A stretch of 64,000 nt of DNA from Hippopus hippopus (taxonomy: Eukaryota > Mollusca > Bivalvia > Cardiida > Cardiidae). A model generated the notes under the pieces. The model saw nothing but the letters and a program-made list of their open reading frames with translations, did not search any database and was not told where the DNA came from. A program made the position numbers and the translations under genes. Of the stretch, positions 47,371-58,279 are shown one piece after another. The stretch is taken from assembly GCA_946811185.2 (NCBI GenBank), contig OX328108.1, positions 4,549,501 through 4,613,500 of the forward strand, written 5' to 3'. Numbering within the stretch: the stretch's first letter is position 1; each line of letters opens with the position of its first letter.

Positions 47371-48416
47371 GAAAATGATGTATGTTTAGGGATGGATTTA
47401 CCTCAAGCTTGTAATGCTGCTACATCATTCCATGTGGAAAATATGAACAAAGAATTTGTCCATAATTATTATTAAATGTTTTATAGTCCATTTGTGATGT
47501 TGGTGGATTGTGTGACATATTTTTTGTAGATAAGGTTTCCTGTGTAACATGCTTTACATGTGTCAAGTGTATGTCATGTTTTATGCACTTTGTTAAAGAT
47601 ATCAAATGCACAAAGTGTATGATGTTTTTTGCATACCATAATGTCTCTAATTACCGTTCCCCCCCAGCTTTTTTCTAACCAAAAATGGGCTTATCAGCAC
47701 CCAATTTTATAAACGTTGGTTAAATTTAACCACTGGGTTAAAAGTTTGGTTAGGAGAGAGTTTCGGTTAAATTAATGGTTAGCGATAGTATAAAGGTCTG
47801 GTTAACTTTAACCAGAATCAAATTCTGGTTAAATTTAACACACCTCCACTATACCGGTTAACTATTTAACTAAAAGACAACATGACCGCCCTAGTTACAC
47901 CAGTAGCTAGACAACCTAGGCAATCTCGATGATTACAGGTGCAAACAGACGAATTTGAGACCAAAATCTTCAACGACGATGTAGATCTGGATTTGAAGCG
48001 GCAAAATTAGACTAGAGATTGTATGTGTATGATTCCTGTATAGAAAACTAGAAAACCTTTTAGAGGATCGACTTCGACACGGGACGAAATCGTAACTTAT
48101 CATTGACATCAAGATCTAGCCTAGCCAGGCATAATATTGTCCTTAGGCTTTTCATGGATGATTTTGGGGACACATTTGGGGTAGATATCCGTATTGTGTC
48201 CAGAACCATCGCAAGGGTTAGACTCAAAAGACATTGTTTACTTTGAAAGATGTAGATCTACCGGTAGGCCTACATAAAATTCCCGATGACCGGGGACAAA
48301 CGACTGACCACACGACGTGGGTTTTACGAGATCGGCAGTTTTTTCAGCTATTGTGGGATACGTTGATGGGACCCACATTAGAATTTCATGTCTATCTGAA
48401 GATGGAGCAGCCTTCA

Positions 48417-48645
48417 TTAACCCTCTACCAAACAATCCCTGGTTTTTATGACCCTGAGATAGAAGCCTTTTGAAAACATTGCGGGAAAAGGAGAGAATGC
48501 TGGTAATCAGCATTTTCTCCTTTTCCCACAATGTTTTCTACCCAGCTGGAAACAAATTTCCGTTTTTGAGTTACGTTTATTTTGTCATCTGCCAGTGCTT
48601 TGAATTTGGAATAGTCTAAAATTTTGTCGTTTGGTAAAGGGTTAA
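48417..48645 (+). repeat. TTAA foldback MITE inside Harbinger transposase remnant
   Basis: Full length, TTAACCCTCTACCAAACAAT to GTTTGGTAAAGGGTTAA. The palindrome is nearly perfect with centre GCTGGTAATCAGC. Confidence 0.85.
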
Positions 48646-48897
48646 AAGATAAAAGTGAAACCTGCGATTTTGCAACTTTCTGGGTGATGAAACAGTGTGT
48701 ACAGTAGTCTCTCCGGTTGGGACTGTACCCTGAATTTCGAAAGCAACTTACAAATAAGAGCAAATAGTGAAGTCTTATTAGTTTCCCCACAATATAACAT
48801 TCTATTTTCTACCAAAACAAAGATCATATCTAATCCATGCACCAGGGAATGTATGCTGTATTTAATTTTGATAATCTACACTCCCCGTTGTATGTGA

Positions 48898-48975
48898 ATT
48901 CAATGGCCTAATGGGTAAGGCACCTGTCTCTGTAGAAGGAATTGGGGGGTTCAAATCCGATTTCAGAAAAAATTC
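48898..48975 (+). repeat. tRNA-like SINE head or tRNA pseudogene
   Basis: CAATGGCCTAATGGGTAAGG is box A-like and GGTTCAAATCCGATTTC is box B-like, with an interrupted anticodon region. It cannot fold into a standard cloverleaf by eye, so it is not called a tRNA gene. Confidence 0.4.
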
Positions 48976-49212
48976 TTCACCTAGGGATTTACTCCACTAT
49001 CTTCACTTTTTTTTAATATTCATGTAGTCAGAAATTTAATATATATCAAGAACTCTGGCCTTTGACTTCAATAAATACGTCATACGCGCCTTTGACTTCA
49101 AGTGTCAGTGACTTCGCAGAAGGGTCTTAAGAAGAAAAAAAAGAGAAAATGGCTTTTTCAGTTTTTTTTTCCCATAATTGAATATGACTACATGTGTAGA
49201 GCATAATCTGCC

Positions 49213-49510
49213 AAGCCCTGGTATCTCAATCGGTAGTGTACAAGACTTGAGAACAGAGGTCACTGGTTTGCGCAGCTCGGCCAATGTCTTCCCAAGGATT
49301 GATGATAGTCATTGTAATAGGATTCATTCCTCTCTCTTTGCTGATCATTGTTTTGATGATGGTTCTGTGGGAAAGCAGCCAGTGGCTTGGAAAGAATATT
49401 GTTGGGAGTACTGGTAACAAAAATTACAGGAAAGCATGGATAGGTGCACTGGCCGCCGTGATAAAACTGAAATAATGGTGATAATGATGTAAAACACCAC
49501 ACAACCATAC
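49213..49510 (+). repeat. SINE type A, diverged head
   Basis: GCCCTGGTATCTCAATCGGTA head. Body GATTGATGATAGTCATTGTA and GGGAAAGCAGCCAGTGGCTT. Tail GCCGTGATAAAACTGAAATA and CACACAACCATACAACT. Confidence 0.75.
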
Positions 49511-49999
49511 AACTAGAACTTAATCTGTGCATTCCTGTCATAAACTTTTGTCTTTCTTCCACAAACAAATCAAACCTATACTTAACCAGCTACTTTTAGA
49601 TTTATCAACCCCATTTCACCTTACATTTAGGATATATACTTATAGAAGAGGAAAAAGTGCTGTTTTCAGCAGCATCAAATACATAATAGAATGATATGCA
49701 ATAAACTTTTACAAGCAGTTTCTCCTTTTTGAAGCTGTCAGCTTCAGGGGCATAAAAAGTTGTTTTAGCTCCAGTTGGAGAGTGAAAACTTCGAAAGAGA
49801 ACTGCATGATGGGATATATTTGTCTGGTTAAATATTGGTTAATTTAACCATTCTGGTTAAGTAACCAATTTGGTTATCTGTTTTATACAAGTGTTTAACC
49901 AGTTTGGTTAGTTAACCAAACTGGTTAAAAGTTAACCAAGGGTTAGAGTTTAACCCTGGGTTAGTTTAACCAACGTTTATACAATTGGGTGCAGATGGT

Positions 50000-51090
50000 C
50001 AATCAATACAGTTTGAATAAATCAGCTGAAATAAAATTACGACATCTACATAACCCTAATTACTTCACAAAGCGATGTCACTAACACCTGACTATCCAAA
50101 TACACATACACTTGCGGTAATACACAATTTGTAAACTAACTTTAATAAAGTGAAAGTATCGATGACCAACATCCCATTCCAATCATGAAAGCTATTTAGT
50201 GTCCAAATGAATCATGATCAGCAGTGAAATTGATATTCTGCATTTATACAGCAGGTTTCTCAAATGGTGATCATTTTGCAGTCAGCACTAACTAAAACCT
50301 GGAAAGCAATGTTATCGTCCTCCTCGGAAAATTCTATGCCGTTTTTACCTCTATTGTTTTACCACTATTAATAGCCCCCTTTCAGAAAAGGTAACACCCC
50401 TGGGGCCGTTTAAAAGAGACAATTTGGTATGTCAACAGACATCCTGTCCTAAATGGTTTGTCCACGTGAATTTGATATATGTAGCATGTCTGTGTAAATG
50501 ATAGAGTGTTCTGTATTTTTTTATGTCTTTTTCTATGTAATCAGTGTTATAATATTGTAGAAAAATCATATGAGTATGTCAAAGGAATTGTATTGTATTT
50601 TATAAGATAAGATTGATATGTTAAGAGATTTGTTTTACACTGTAACATACCCTATGGCATGAGAAATCTTTTGTCATTAGAAATTTTGCAGACCATAATA
50701 AACTCATTACAACCAGAAATAAATCTGCAGGAAACCAGTTTTTAAGACTTAATGTTTTATAATAGATACATGTGAAAATATTGTGGCAAGTACTGTAGTT
50801 CCTAGATGAGAACAGTTTCTTTTTTGCCACAATGTTTTTGAAATCGACATAGAATTTTCACAGAAAAATCAATATATATCTAAAAGCAAATGCAGCCAAG
50901 CTTTGGCACACACATGCAGTGCTCTTGTTTTGTAATGATATTCCCTTTACTGCCTTGTTTTTTTTAATAAACTGCTGGTAGTACAGTATCACATTACCTT
51001 CTATTTTCTTTTTGCAGCAGACTACTTTTGTGAACAGTGTGGCAAATGGACAATGTGGAAAGGGTAGAAACTGCTCTTTAGTTTTGCTTT
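50000..51090. other. Intergenic, little recognised
   Basis: 50820-50945 has the tail of a 'GCTTGGCTG'-class repeat (AAAGCAAATGCAGCCAAGCT, TGCTCTTGTTTTG). Otherwise AT-rich with no supported gene. Confidence 0.45.
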
Positions 51091-51107
51091 TGCAACAATC
51101 TATTTGT

Positions 51108-51566
51108 TACTAAACTAAAGAAAATTTTAGACTGGTCCAAATTGAAACCATTTGACAAAACAACTATTGCTCATTTCATGAAAGCTGTCCATGAAAGGGT
51201 AGAAAACACTGGGAAAAGGAGAAAAAATTGTGTTTACCAGAATTATCTCCTTTCCCCCTAAATGTTTTCAAAATCCATCTTTCCATCGGCACGGTCATTA
51301 GAACTGGGGATTTTTTGATAAAGGGTTAAAATGTGTTATTGTATTAATCATCTACCACACAATCCCCAGTTTAATGACCCTAAGGAAGAAAGCTTTTGAA
51401 AACATAGGAAAAGAAGAAAATGCCGGTAGCCAGCATTTCCCCCTTTTCTTACTAGGTTTTCTACCTTTTCACAGACAATTTCCATTGTTTCAGCTGAACT
51501 TGATATGTCGTCTCCAAGTGTTTTCGATTTGGACCAGTCTAAAATTTTTTCATTTGTTAAAGAGTT
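51108..51566. repeat. Two TTAA foldback MITEs, inverted pair
   Basis: 51108-51329 (-) and 51349-51566 (+), both with partly decayed palindromes and recognisable termini (GATAAAGGGTTAA; ACCACACAATCCCC ... TTTGTTAAAGAGTTA). Confidence 0.7.
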
Positions 51567-51868
51567 ATACAATAAGTCGGTTATCTATATTTTACAAAGA
51601 CGTTTGCGAAGATGCCTGCTGCAAACTTGTTGTTGAAGGTAGTGAGGTATTGAAGCACTGTACATTATGAACACAAAAATATTTAACTTGTTTTTACTTA
51701 TCTTTCATTCAAACACCCAGAACTACTCATCTACTAAATAGTTGTGAAGGCTGAGCTGTAGTTTTATAAGAACCCTAGGGATATACGGATATCTGATACT
51801 TCTGAGAGGATGCAAACCACAATTCTGATAAAAATTGTTGTGACAGTGTAAACATGTAACAAAATGTA

Positions 51869-52100
51869 ATTAAACAATCCCAGGTTTTTAAGTCAACTTT
51901 TAATTTTAAACTTGTTCAAATTGGAATTATTTGCAGGTGACAGAATCAAATTTGGATCAAATGATTTGTTCTTAAACAGGTAGAAACATTGTGGAAATAG
52001 TAGAAAATTCTGGTTTCCAGCAGTTTCTTCTGTTCCTACAATTTTTTGAGAACTTCTTTCTCAGGGTTATTAAAATTAGAGATTTTTTGGTAAAGGGTCA
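51869..52100 (-). repeat. TTAA foldback MITE, strongly diverged
   Basis: The arm order is intact (AAACTTGTTCAAATTGGAAT, GTAGAAACATTGTGG, TTTTTTGGTAAAGGGTCA) but with many substitutions, so it is probably an old copy. Confidence 0.6.
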
Positions 52101-52309
52101 ATGGAATTAGATCTAGATGTCCAAGATAAGACTTTTTTGATTCAGACTTTCTTTTTTTTTCCTGGATTTGTATGTAAGATTTCGAAATACATGTATTGTG
52201 GAAATAGTATCCATATATCCTGATAAATAAAGAATATACACGGCTATATACTACCTATTGGGCATGTAATCGTGGTGTACATATTTCTTTAATATTTAAC
52301 TTAGATTCC

Positions 52310-52675
52310 AAACATATCTGGAAAGGGAATTGTTCAAATTTCAGAGAGTTGTAAGGTAAGTTTTAGTTGAAATTGTTAAGGTTTCAAGGAGAGTTGTAAG
52401 GATTTAAAAAGAAACCGTTCAAATTTCAAAGAGAGTTGTGAGGATTTCAGATGAATTGTTCAAATTTCATAGGGAGTTGTGAGGATTGTGCAGGGAGTTG
52501 TGAGGACTAAAGGGAATTATGAGGATTTCTAATGAGTTGTGAGGATTTCACAGATAGTTGTTCAAATTTCAAAGGGAGTTGTGAGGATTTCAAATGAACT
52601 GTTTCAATTTCAAACAGAATTGTGTGGATTTTAATGAGAGTTGTAAGGATTGCAAAGGGGATTGTGAGAATTATA
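52310..52675. repeat. ~21-bp minisatellite
   Basis: About 15 degenerate units related to TTTCAAAGGGAGTTGTGAGGA, with variants GAATTGTTCAAATTTCA interspersed. This suggests a higher-order pairing of two unit types. Confidence 0.85.
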
Positions 52676-52871
52676 ATTTTGGTGAATTTCTCATGGATGT
52701 TTAAACTGTCAAAAGCAGAAGTTCAAATCAAATGTTCAATTTTCTGATTGCAAAGTGAGCTTTTTTCCAAAGTAGAAAGTGAAATTTGTAATTTCAGGCA
52801 GAGAAAAAAACAAAGCACATTTTTTTTTTTTAAGGTAAAGCAAATTTGGACTAAAATATGTTTGGAAATGT

Positions 52872-52945
52872 CAGACAGTGTAGATTCAAGATCAGACTGC
52901 ATGTTTTATTCCGTGTGATATTTGATATACTCTGCTTGCAAAAGA
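52872..52945. repeat. GATCAGACTGCAC hairpin repeat, decayed
   Basis: CAGACAGTGTAGATTCAAGA and TCAGACTGCATG with a weakened right arm. Confidence 0.6.
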
Positions 52946-53394
52946 AGCTAAAACTGTCTGCAGCATCCAAAGGGTTGACAACATTTTTTGTATCACTGTG
53001 GACTTGAATCATGTCATGCTTCATATGTAAATACTTCCATCTGTTTTACTTTAATAGATTCAACACATATCAGAGAAAAAGAGAACATGACAGAAGACTG
53101 TATGTGAGGTTGGAAAAAGGCAAGAGATTTTTTTAAATGTTTCCATGGTAAATATTGGCATGGTCAAAATTACCTTGCTTCTTTCTTGTGTGTGAGAGAA
53201 TTTTTTCAACATTGTAATGGCAGATGGTATATCATACAGGTATTTTACTATACTTTTTGTGAGTGTAATATTAAAAATAACAGTAAGAGCAGTTTGAAGA
53301 GTGTGGGCAGTAAATGCCAGCTAGTTTGGTAGCAAAGCATGAAAAATAGAATTTCCCATCGAAGTTTAATCTTTAAGGAAACATTCTTTTTTTC

Positions 53395-53590
53395 TATGAC
53401 CTAATGGTAGGCTCATGAAAATATTGTTGGTTAAAGAGAAAATGCTGATAACCCAAATTTTCTCTTTTCCCTCAATGCTTTTAATCTTTTTCAAAGACAA
53501 ATCCCATCATTTGAGCCACATTTATGGTATTGTCTTCAAATACTTATAATATGGACAAACCTAGAATTTTGTTGCCTGGTAAAGAGTTAA
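53395..53590 (+). repeat. TTAA foldback MITE, left end lost
   Basis: GCTCATGAAAATATTG, a palindrome remnant, and TTGCCTGGTAAAGAGTTAA end. Confidence 0.65.
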
Positions 53591-53734
53591 AGCTTGCAGT
53601 TAGTGTCATTACTCTAGGATGAAAACAGTCATGGCCTAATTTTGATAGAAGTGATTTTTACAGAACTATTATGTGTATATATTTCTTTCCTGTACATGTT
53701 GAACGTATACAAGTTGGCCTATCATCATCGCTGA

Positions 53735-54250
53735 TTTTTAGCTTGGCTGTTTTTGAAGAAAACAACAAGTTATTGTCGTAGCCCTGGTGTTGTCGTTTGT
53801 GTTGTCTTCGTCGTGCAAAAACTTTGACATTTTGTAATACCTTTGTTATTACTGCAGATATTTACTTCAAACTTGGACAAGTTATGAACTTTTTCAGTGC
53901 CAAATAAATAAACTCGACCTCTTTCAACGGCTCTAAATACAATACATTGAAACTTGAAAAAAAGATGATTGTATAGGCTTGACTACACAAGCGGAAGGTG
54001 TAGATCAAAGATCAGACCGTATGTTCTGTGCAGTCTGATCTTGATCTATGCTGTCCGAAAGAGTCAATGTTTTCGCCTATGGTGCTGAAAGGGTTAACTA
54101 TCAAAAGGGGAACTCCTACAACAGGGGCTGGCAACCATCAAAACATTTTTACACAGTTATGCCCCTTTTTCCACTTGCATTTTTTACTGAAAATCAAGCA
54201 CTTAAGCCAAGCGCTGGTACCCACATGTCATGCTCTTGTTTTTATGTACT
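53735..54250. repeat. 'GCTTGGCTG'-class repeat with inserted hairpin repeat
   Basis: The repeat runs 53735-53900 and resumes at about 54090 (AACTATCAAAAGGGGAACTC, ACACAGTTATGCCCC, ATGTCATGCTCTTGTTTT). Between them lies a GATCAGAC hairpin element (53998-54052), apparently inserted. Confidence 0.6.
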
Positions 54251-54335
54251 CATGCTTTCTCATACACACCATGACAGTTACAGATGAAATTGAGTTATTC
54301 CAGCATTCAGTTACTCAGATAAATATGTGTCTGTT

Positions 54336-54812
54336 ATCCCTGTTACAAATAATCCCGAGTTGTAACAAACTTGAGATTGAAGACTTTTGGAAACACTGTA
54401 GGGAAAGGAGAAAATGGCGATAGCCAGCATTTTCTCCTGCTCCCACAATTTTTTTCTACCCCTTTAAAGACAAATGTCATCGTTTAAGCTACATCCAATA
54501 TTTCATCTGCAAGTACATTCAATAAGGCTATGCCTAAAATGTTGTTGTTTGGTAAAGGGTTAATTCTTAGATGTAATGAATGTAACTCTAGAAAAAGTTC
54601 TGCATGCTTGTTTAACTCTTTACCAGACAAAAAAAAATTAGACTTGCCCAAGTGATAAGCATTTGCAGATGTCAAATTATTTGAAAAAAGATAGAAAACA
54701 TTGTGGGAAAAGGAGAAAATCCTGTTCACCAGCATTTTCTCCTCTCCTCACAATTTTTTCAAAAGCCTTCTACCTTAAGGTCATTTAAACAAGGGATTGT
54801 TTGGTAAAGGGT
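54336..54812. repeat. Two TTAA foldback MITEs, inverted pair
   Basis: 54336-54563 (+) and 54612-54812 (-), both with termini (GTTTGGTAAAGGGTTAA; TTAACTCTTTACCAGAC ... GTTTGGTAAAGGGTT). Confidence 0.75.
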
Positions 54813-54884
54813 TTGAAACTGCATCTTCATGCTTTGTTTTTCATTTTGATTTTTTTTCTGAAGATTTCTGACATAATCAAATAA

Positions 54885-55147
54885 GAGCCATTCTCTGGAA
54901 AAAAAGGGGGTTTAATGCATCTATATGATCATCATACCAAGCAACTCCTCACATAACTATGGGGTCCATAAAATCCTTTCTGTCCAACAATGAACTCAAT
55001 CATGAGGTAGAATGGTCTTTTGACATGCAGGAAATTTACAAAAAAGGATAAAGTTTTGACCCAGGTTACCCGCAGCTGCACAGGCTGACAGAGGACAGAA
55101 AACTTTTTGCAGATACATTAGACCCCCTTTTCACAGAGCATGGCTCA
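54885..55147. repeat. 'Gagcatggct' foldback element, copy 3
   Basis: GAGCCATTCTCTGG and GGGTTTAATGCATCT at left; ACATTAGACCCCCTTTTCAC and AGAGCATGGCTC at right. Confidence 0.8.
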
Positions 55148-55487
55148 AATGTGTTTATCCTTGTTGTGTATACTGAACTTTCAGTACAGAGTTGGAAACA
55201 TTGTAACAGAAGGAAGGCTTTGCTGATATTGCAAATGCTACCTTGGTTACAACTCATATGTTTCTTAATGTTTGTGATAGACAGGTGCAATTTTCTAAGC
55301 TCAAAAGGCAAAGAATGACAACAACGCAATGGTTCTAAGAGATTTTTGTGTAATACAAGTGCGTGTACTTTTTACTTTTGTATTCGGAAAAATACTCATT
55401 TTTTTACTGCAACTTTGCTTACTGTTTTGTGCAAAGATCTTTAGTAACAAAATTACGGTACCACTGTTTATGGCCAGCACCCAGTAT

Positions 55488-55986
55488 GATCAATCCTTTG
55501 ACAAACTATGCAGTGTTTTAACAGTCGTAAAGAAGCTAGCTTTTGAAAACTTTTTTCGAAAAAAGAGAAGATGCTGGTAATCAGTTATCAATTTAGAAGA
55601 AGGCCTAATTATTTTTGAGGAAAGAAATACTCAAATTCTATATCAACTCCTGAGGTTTTTCAAGAGTTTTTGAATCTGTATTTTGTATGGCATCAGCAAT
55701 ACTGTGATGTTTGGTTATGTGGAAATGGTAGACATTTACAAGAACAAACCAACCTTCAACTTTTTACCACACAATCCAGACATTTTTTAAGGATCCTGAA
55801 AAGGATTGCTTATGAAAACATTATGGGAAAAGGAGAAAATGCTGGTAACCAGCATTTTCTCCTTTTCTCATAATGTTTTCTAACCCTTCATAGACAATTT
55901 CCACTATTTGAGCCACATTTAATTTTGTCATCTACAAATGCTTTGGATTTGGACATGTCTAAATTTTGTCATCTGGTAAAGAGTTG
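55488..55986 (+). repeat. TTAA foldback MITEs
   Basis: 55488-55587 is a left half ending at the palindrome centre. 55757-55986 is full length with centre GCTGGTAACCAGC. Confidence 0.7.
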
Positions 55987-56276
55987 ACCTTTTACTGTAC
56001 AGGATATTGTTAGGTCTACATTATGTTGTATTTTTGTACTCCAAATTACACAAGGGAGAAAAGTGTGAAGGAAAGAATAACAATATGTTGTTTTTGATGG
56101 TTTTGAAAACAGTATGGGGAATGGTACAAGTGTTTTTATATATTCCATTGCCATTGATGGGCAGGGGTGGGGTGTAAATGTTGTTTCCACAGTGATGTGT
56201 TAGACTTTTTTGCAAGGAATTTTTGAAGCCATACCGGTTTGAAAATATTTGTTTTTAAGTTATATATTTCCCCAGG

Positions 56277-56974
56277 TTAACTCTTTACCAAACAATCCCG
56301 GGTTTTCATGTGTCAGAGAAAGAAGTCTTTTGAAAACGTTGTGGGTAAAGGAGAACGTGCTTGTAACCAGCATTTTCTCCTGTTCCCACAATGTTTTCCA
56401 CCCTTCCCAATACAAATTTCAATTTTTGAGTCGCATTAGTTTTATCGTCTGCAAATACTTTCATTTTGGACCAGTCTAAAATTTTGTCGTTTGTTAAAGA
56501 GTTAAAGTATTTGCTAACTCTAACATTTACATGTAAGTTAGACTTGTCCATATTGAAAGCATTTGCAGATAACAAACTTGCAGATAACAAACTGCATACA
56601 ACTACATACAAACCAAATGATAGGATTTGTCTTGGAAAGGGTAGAAAACATTGTAGGCAAAGAAGAAAATACTGTTGCATACTTATTTTCTTTTTCTTAC
56701 AACATTTTCAAAAGTATTCTTCGTCAGTGTTGAAAAGACAGTGCAAGATTGTTACCACACAATCACAAGCTATAAGGACCTTGAGGAAGAAGGCTTTGTA
56801 AAACATTGTGGGAAAAGAAGAAAATGCTGGTAAACAACATTTTCTCCTAATCCCACAATGTTTTCTACCCTTTTATAAAAAAAATTCCACCAGTTCAGCT
56901 ATACTTAAATAGTTGACTGCAAATGCTTTCAATTTGGACAAGTCCCAAATTTAGTTGTGTAGTACAGAGTTAAG
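56277..56974. repeat. Run of three TTAA foldback MITEs
   Basis: 56277-56505 (+), full. 56535-56730 (-), with a small tandem duplication of GCAGATAACAAACT. 56750-56974 (+), nearly full. Confidence 0.75.
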
Positions 56975-57247
56975 AGAGAATTTTTCAGTTACTTTTGCAA
57001 TCACTTTTGTTAGATTTATCAAAGTCTGACCTCATACTATTATACAATACAGCTGGTTTTGAGAAGGAGATTTGTTGTGAAATATTTTGTTATACTTTCC
57101 TGAATGAAAAGATGGTTTTTCTGTTAGATTTTTGTGCTTGAGTGTATCTGAATGAATTACGCACGAAAATAAATATTCCATCAAGTTATATGCCTTTGCT
57201 TTTGTTTTTACATGCTTGGAATGACATTTAACTGCTTATGTCTGAGA

Positions 57248-57475
57248 GGGCCCTGCATGACTCAGTGGTAAAGCGTGGGACTCGTCGCCTGAGGTCTAGG
57301 GTTCGAGGCCGACCTGATCCACTGGGTTTTTCGTGCGAGTGTCCTTGAGCAAGATACTTCAGAGCCCTGGCCTAGCACTGGTGAAGCTCAGGAAACACAT
57401 GAATATGTGAGCTGTCACTGTGATATGACTGAAATAATGTTGAAAAGGGCATAAAACACCAATCATTCATTCCTG
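57248..57475 (+). repeat. SINE type C
   Basis: The head has ATGACTCAGTGGTAAAGCGT and GGGTTCGAGGCC. The body has GAGTGTCCTTGAGCAAGATA and CTTCAGAGCCCTGGCCTAGC. The tail has GTGATATGACTGAAATAATG and TTGAAAAGGGCATAAAACAC. Confidence 0.8.
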
Positions 57476-57478
57476 TCT

Positions 57479-57695
57479 GAGCCACGATCTGGGAAAAGGA
57501 GTTTAAATGCATCTCCTTGACACATTGTACCAAGAAAGTCATCAAATGATTACAGATCCATTTAATTCATTTATCTAATGACTGACTGAATAATGAAGTA
57601 GAATGGTCCTTAAACATGCAGAAAATGTACCAGAAGCAAAAAGTTTAGACACAGCGCTGTCCACACAGGCCGACATGGGTTGATTATTTTTGCAG
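57479..57695. repeat. 'Gagcatggct' foldback element, copy 4
   Basis: GAGCCACGATCTGG and TTTAAATGCATCTCC at left, with ATACCAAGAAAGTC, CTGAATAATGAAG, CATGCAGAAAATGT and GCCGACATGGGTTGAT. The right terminus is damaged. Confidence 0.65.
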
Positions 57696-57738
57696 AGAGC
57701 ATTGCCCACATATTTTTAACCCCTTTCTGATATTATTT

Positions 57739-58262
57739 AAACATTTACCAAACAATCCCCAGTTTTAAAGACCCTGGGGATAAAAATACTTCTGGGATTA
57801 GAAAAAATCTTGTCACCAATGGAAAGAGACTTTTTATATGGCTATTAAATGGTATAGGAAGAACAACAAAAAATGTTAATAAACAGCATTTAATTCCTCC
57901 CAATATTTTCCACCCTTTCAAAGACAAAAGCCATCATTTACAATAAAAGTAATTCAAATTTTGTCATCTGCATCTTTCATGCCACTTGAATCCAGAATTA
58001 AAGACATAAATACTCTACTTATTGGTATAGACACAAGAAAAAAAATGACAGGATGGTTAGTGATTACCCCTTTACTAAACAATCCATGTTATAACGACCC
58101 AAAACATTGTGAGAAAAGGGAAAAATTTTGGTATCCAGCATTTCTCCTTTTCCCACAATGTCTCCCAACTTAACTGACAAATCCAATTATTTGAGCCCCA
58201 TTTATCGTCTGCAAATGCATAAAATTAAAGAAAAGTCTGATTTTGTCGCCTGGTAAAGAGAA
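57739..58262 (+). repeat. Last two TTAA foldback MITEs before the Kelch gene
   Basis: 57739-57972 is diverged. 58066-58262 has a shortened palindrome and GTCGCCTGGTAAAGAG end, 18 bp from the Kelch stop codon on the other strand. It therefore probably lies in that gene's 3' UTR. Confidence 0.7.
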
Positions 58263-58279
58263 ATAAGGAGGTCGCAGTA

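Larger units (their letters stand above)
47698..49991 (+). mobile_element. PIF/Harbinger transposon relic with CAG target duplication
   Basis: Inverted ends CACCCAATTTTATAAACGTT and its mirror (CACCCAATTGTATAAACGTT), each followed by a run of GGTTAA/TTAACC motifs, span 2294 bp. A 3-bp CAG lies directly outside both ends. At about 48130-48415 a decayed reading frame retains VSRTIARV, IKFP, GFYEI-like and VGYVDGTHIRI (the DGTH catalytic block of Harbinger DDE transposases), with stops and frame breaks. A TTAA foldback MITE (48417-48645), a tRNA-like sequence (48895) and a SINE (49213) have inserted into it. Not functional. Confidence 0.8.

Noticed and set aside
2265..58173. Dozens of 60-140 codon open frames with the recurrent peptide VENIVGKGENAGYQHFLLFP or its frame relatives
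   Set aside because: They arise from the palindromic centre of the TTAA foldback family. They lack consistent starts, differ in frame between copies and stop at element ends, so they are not a protein family.
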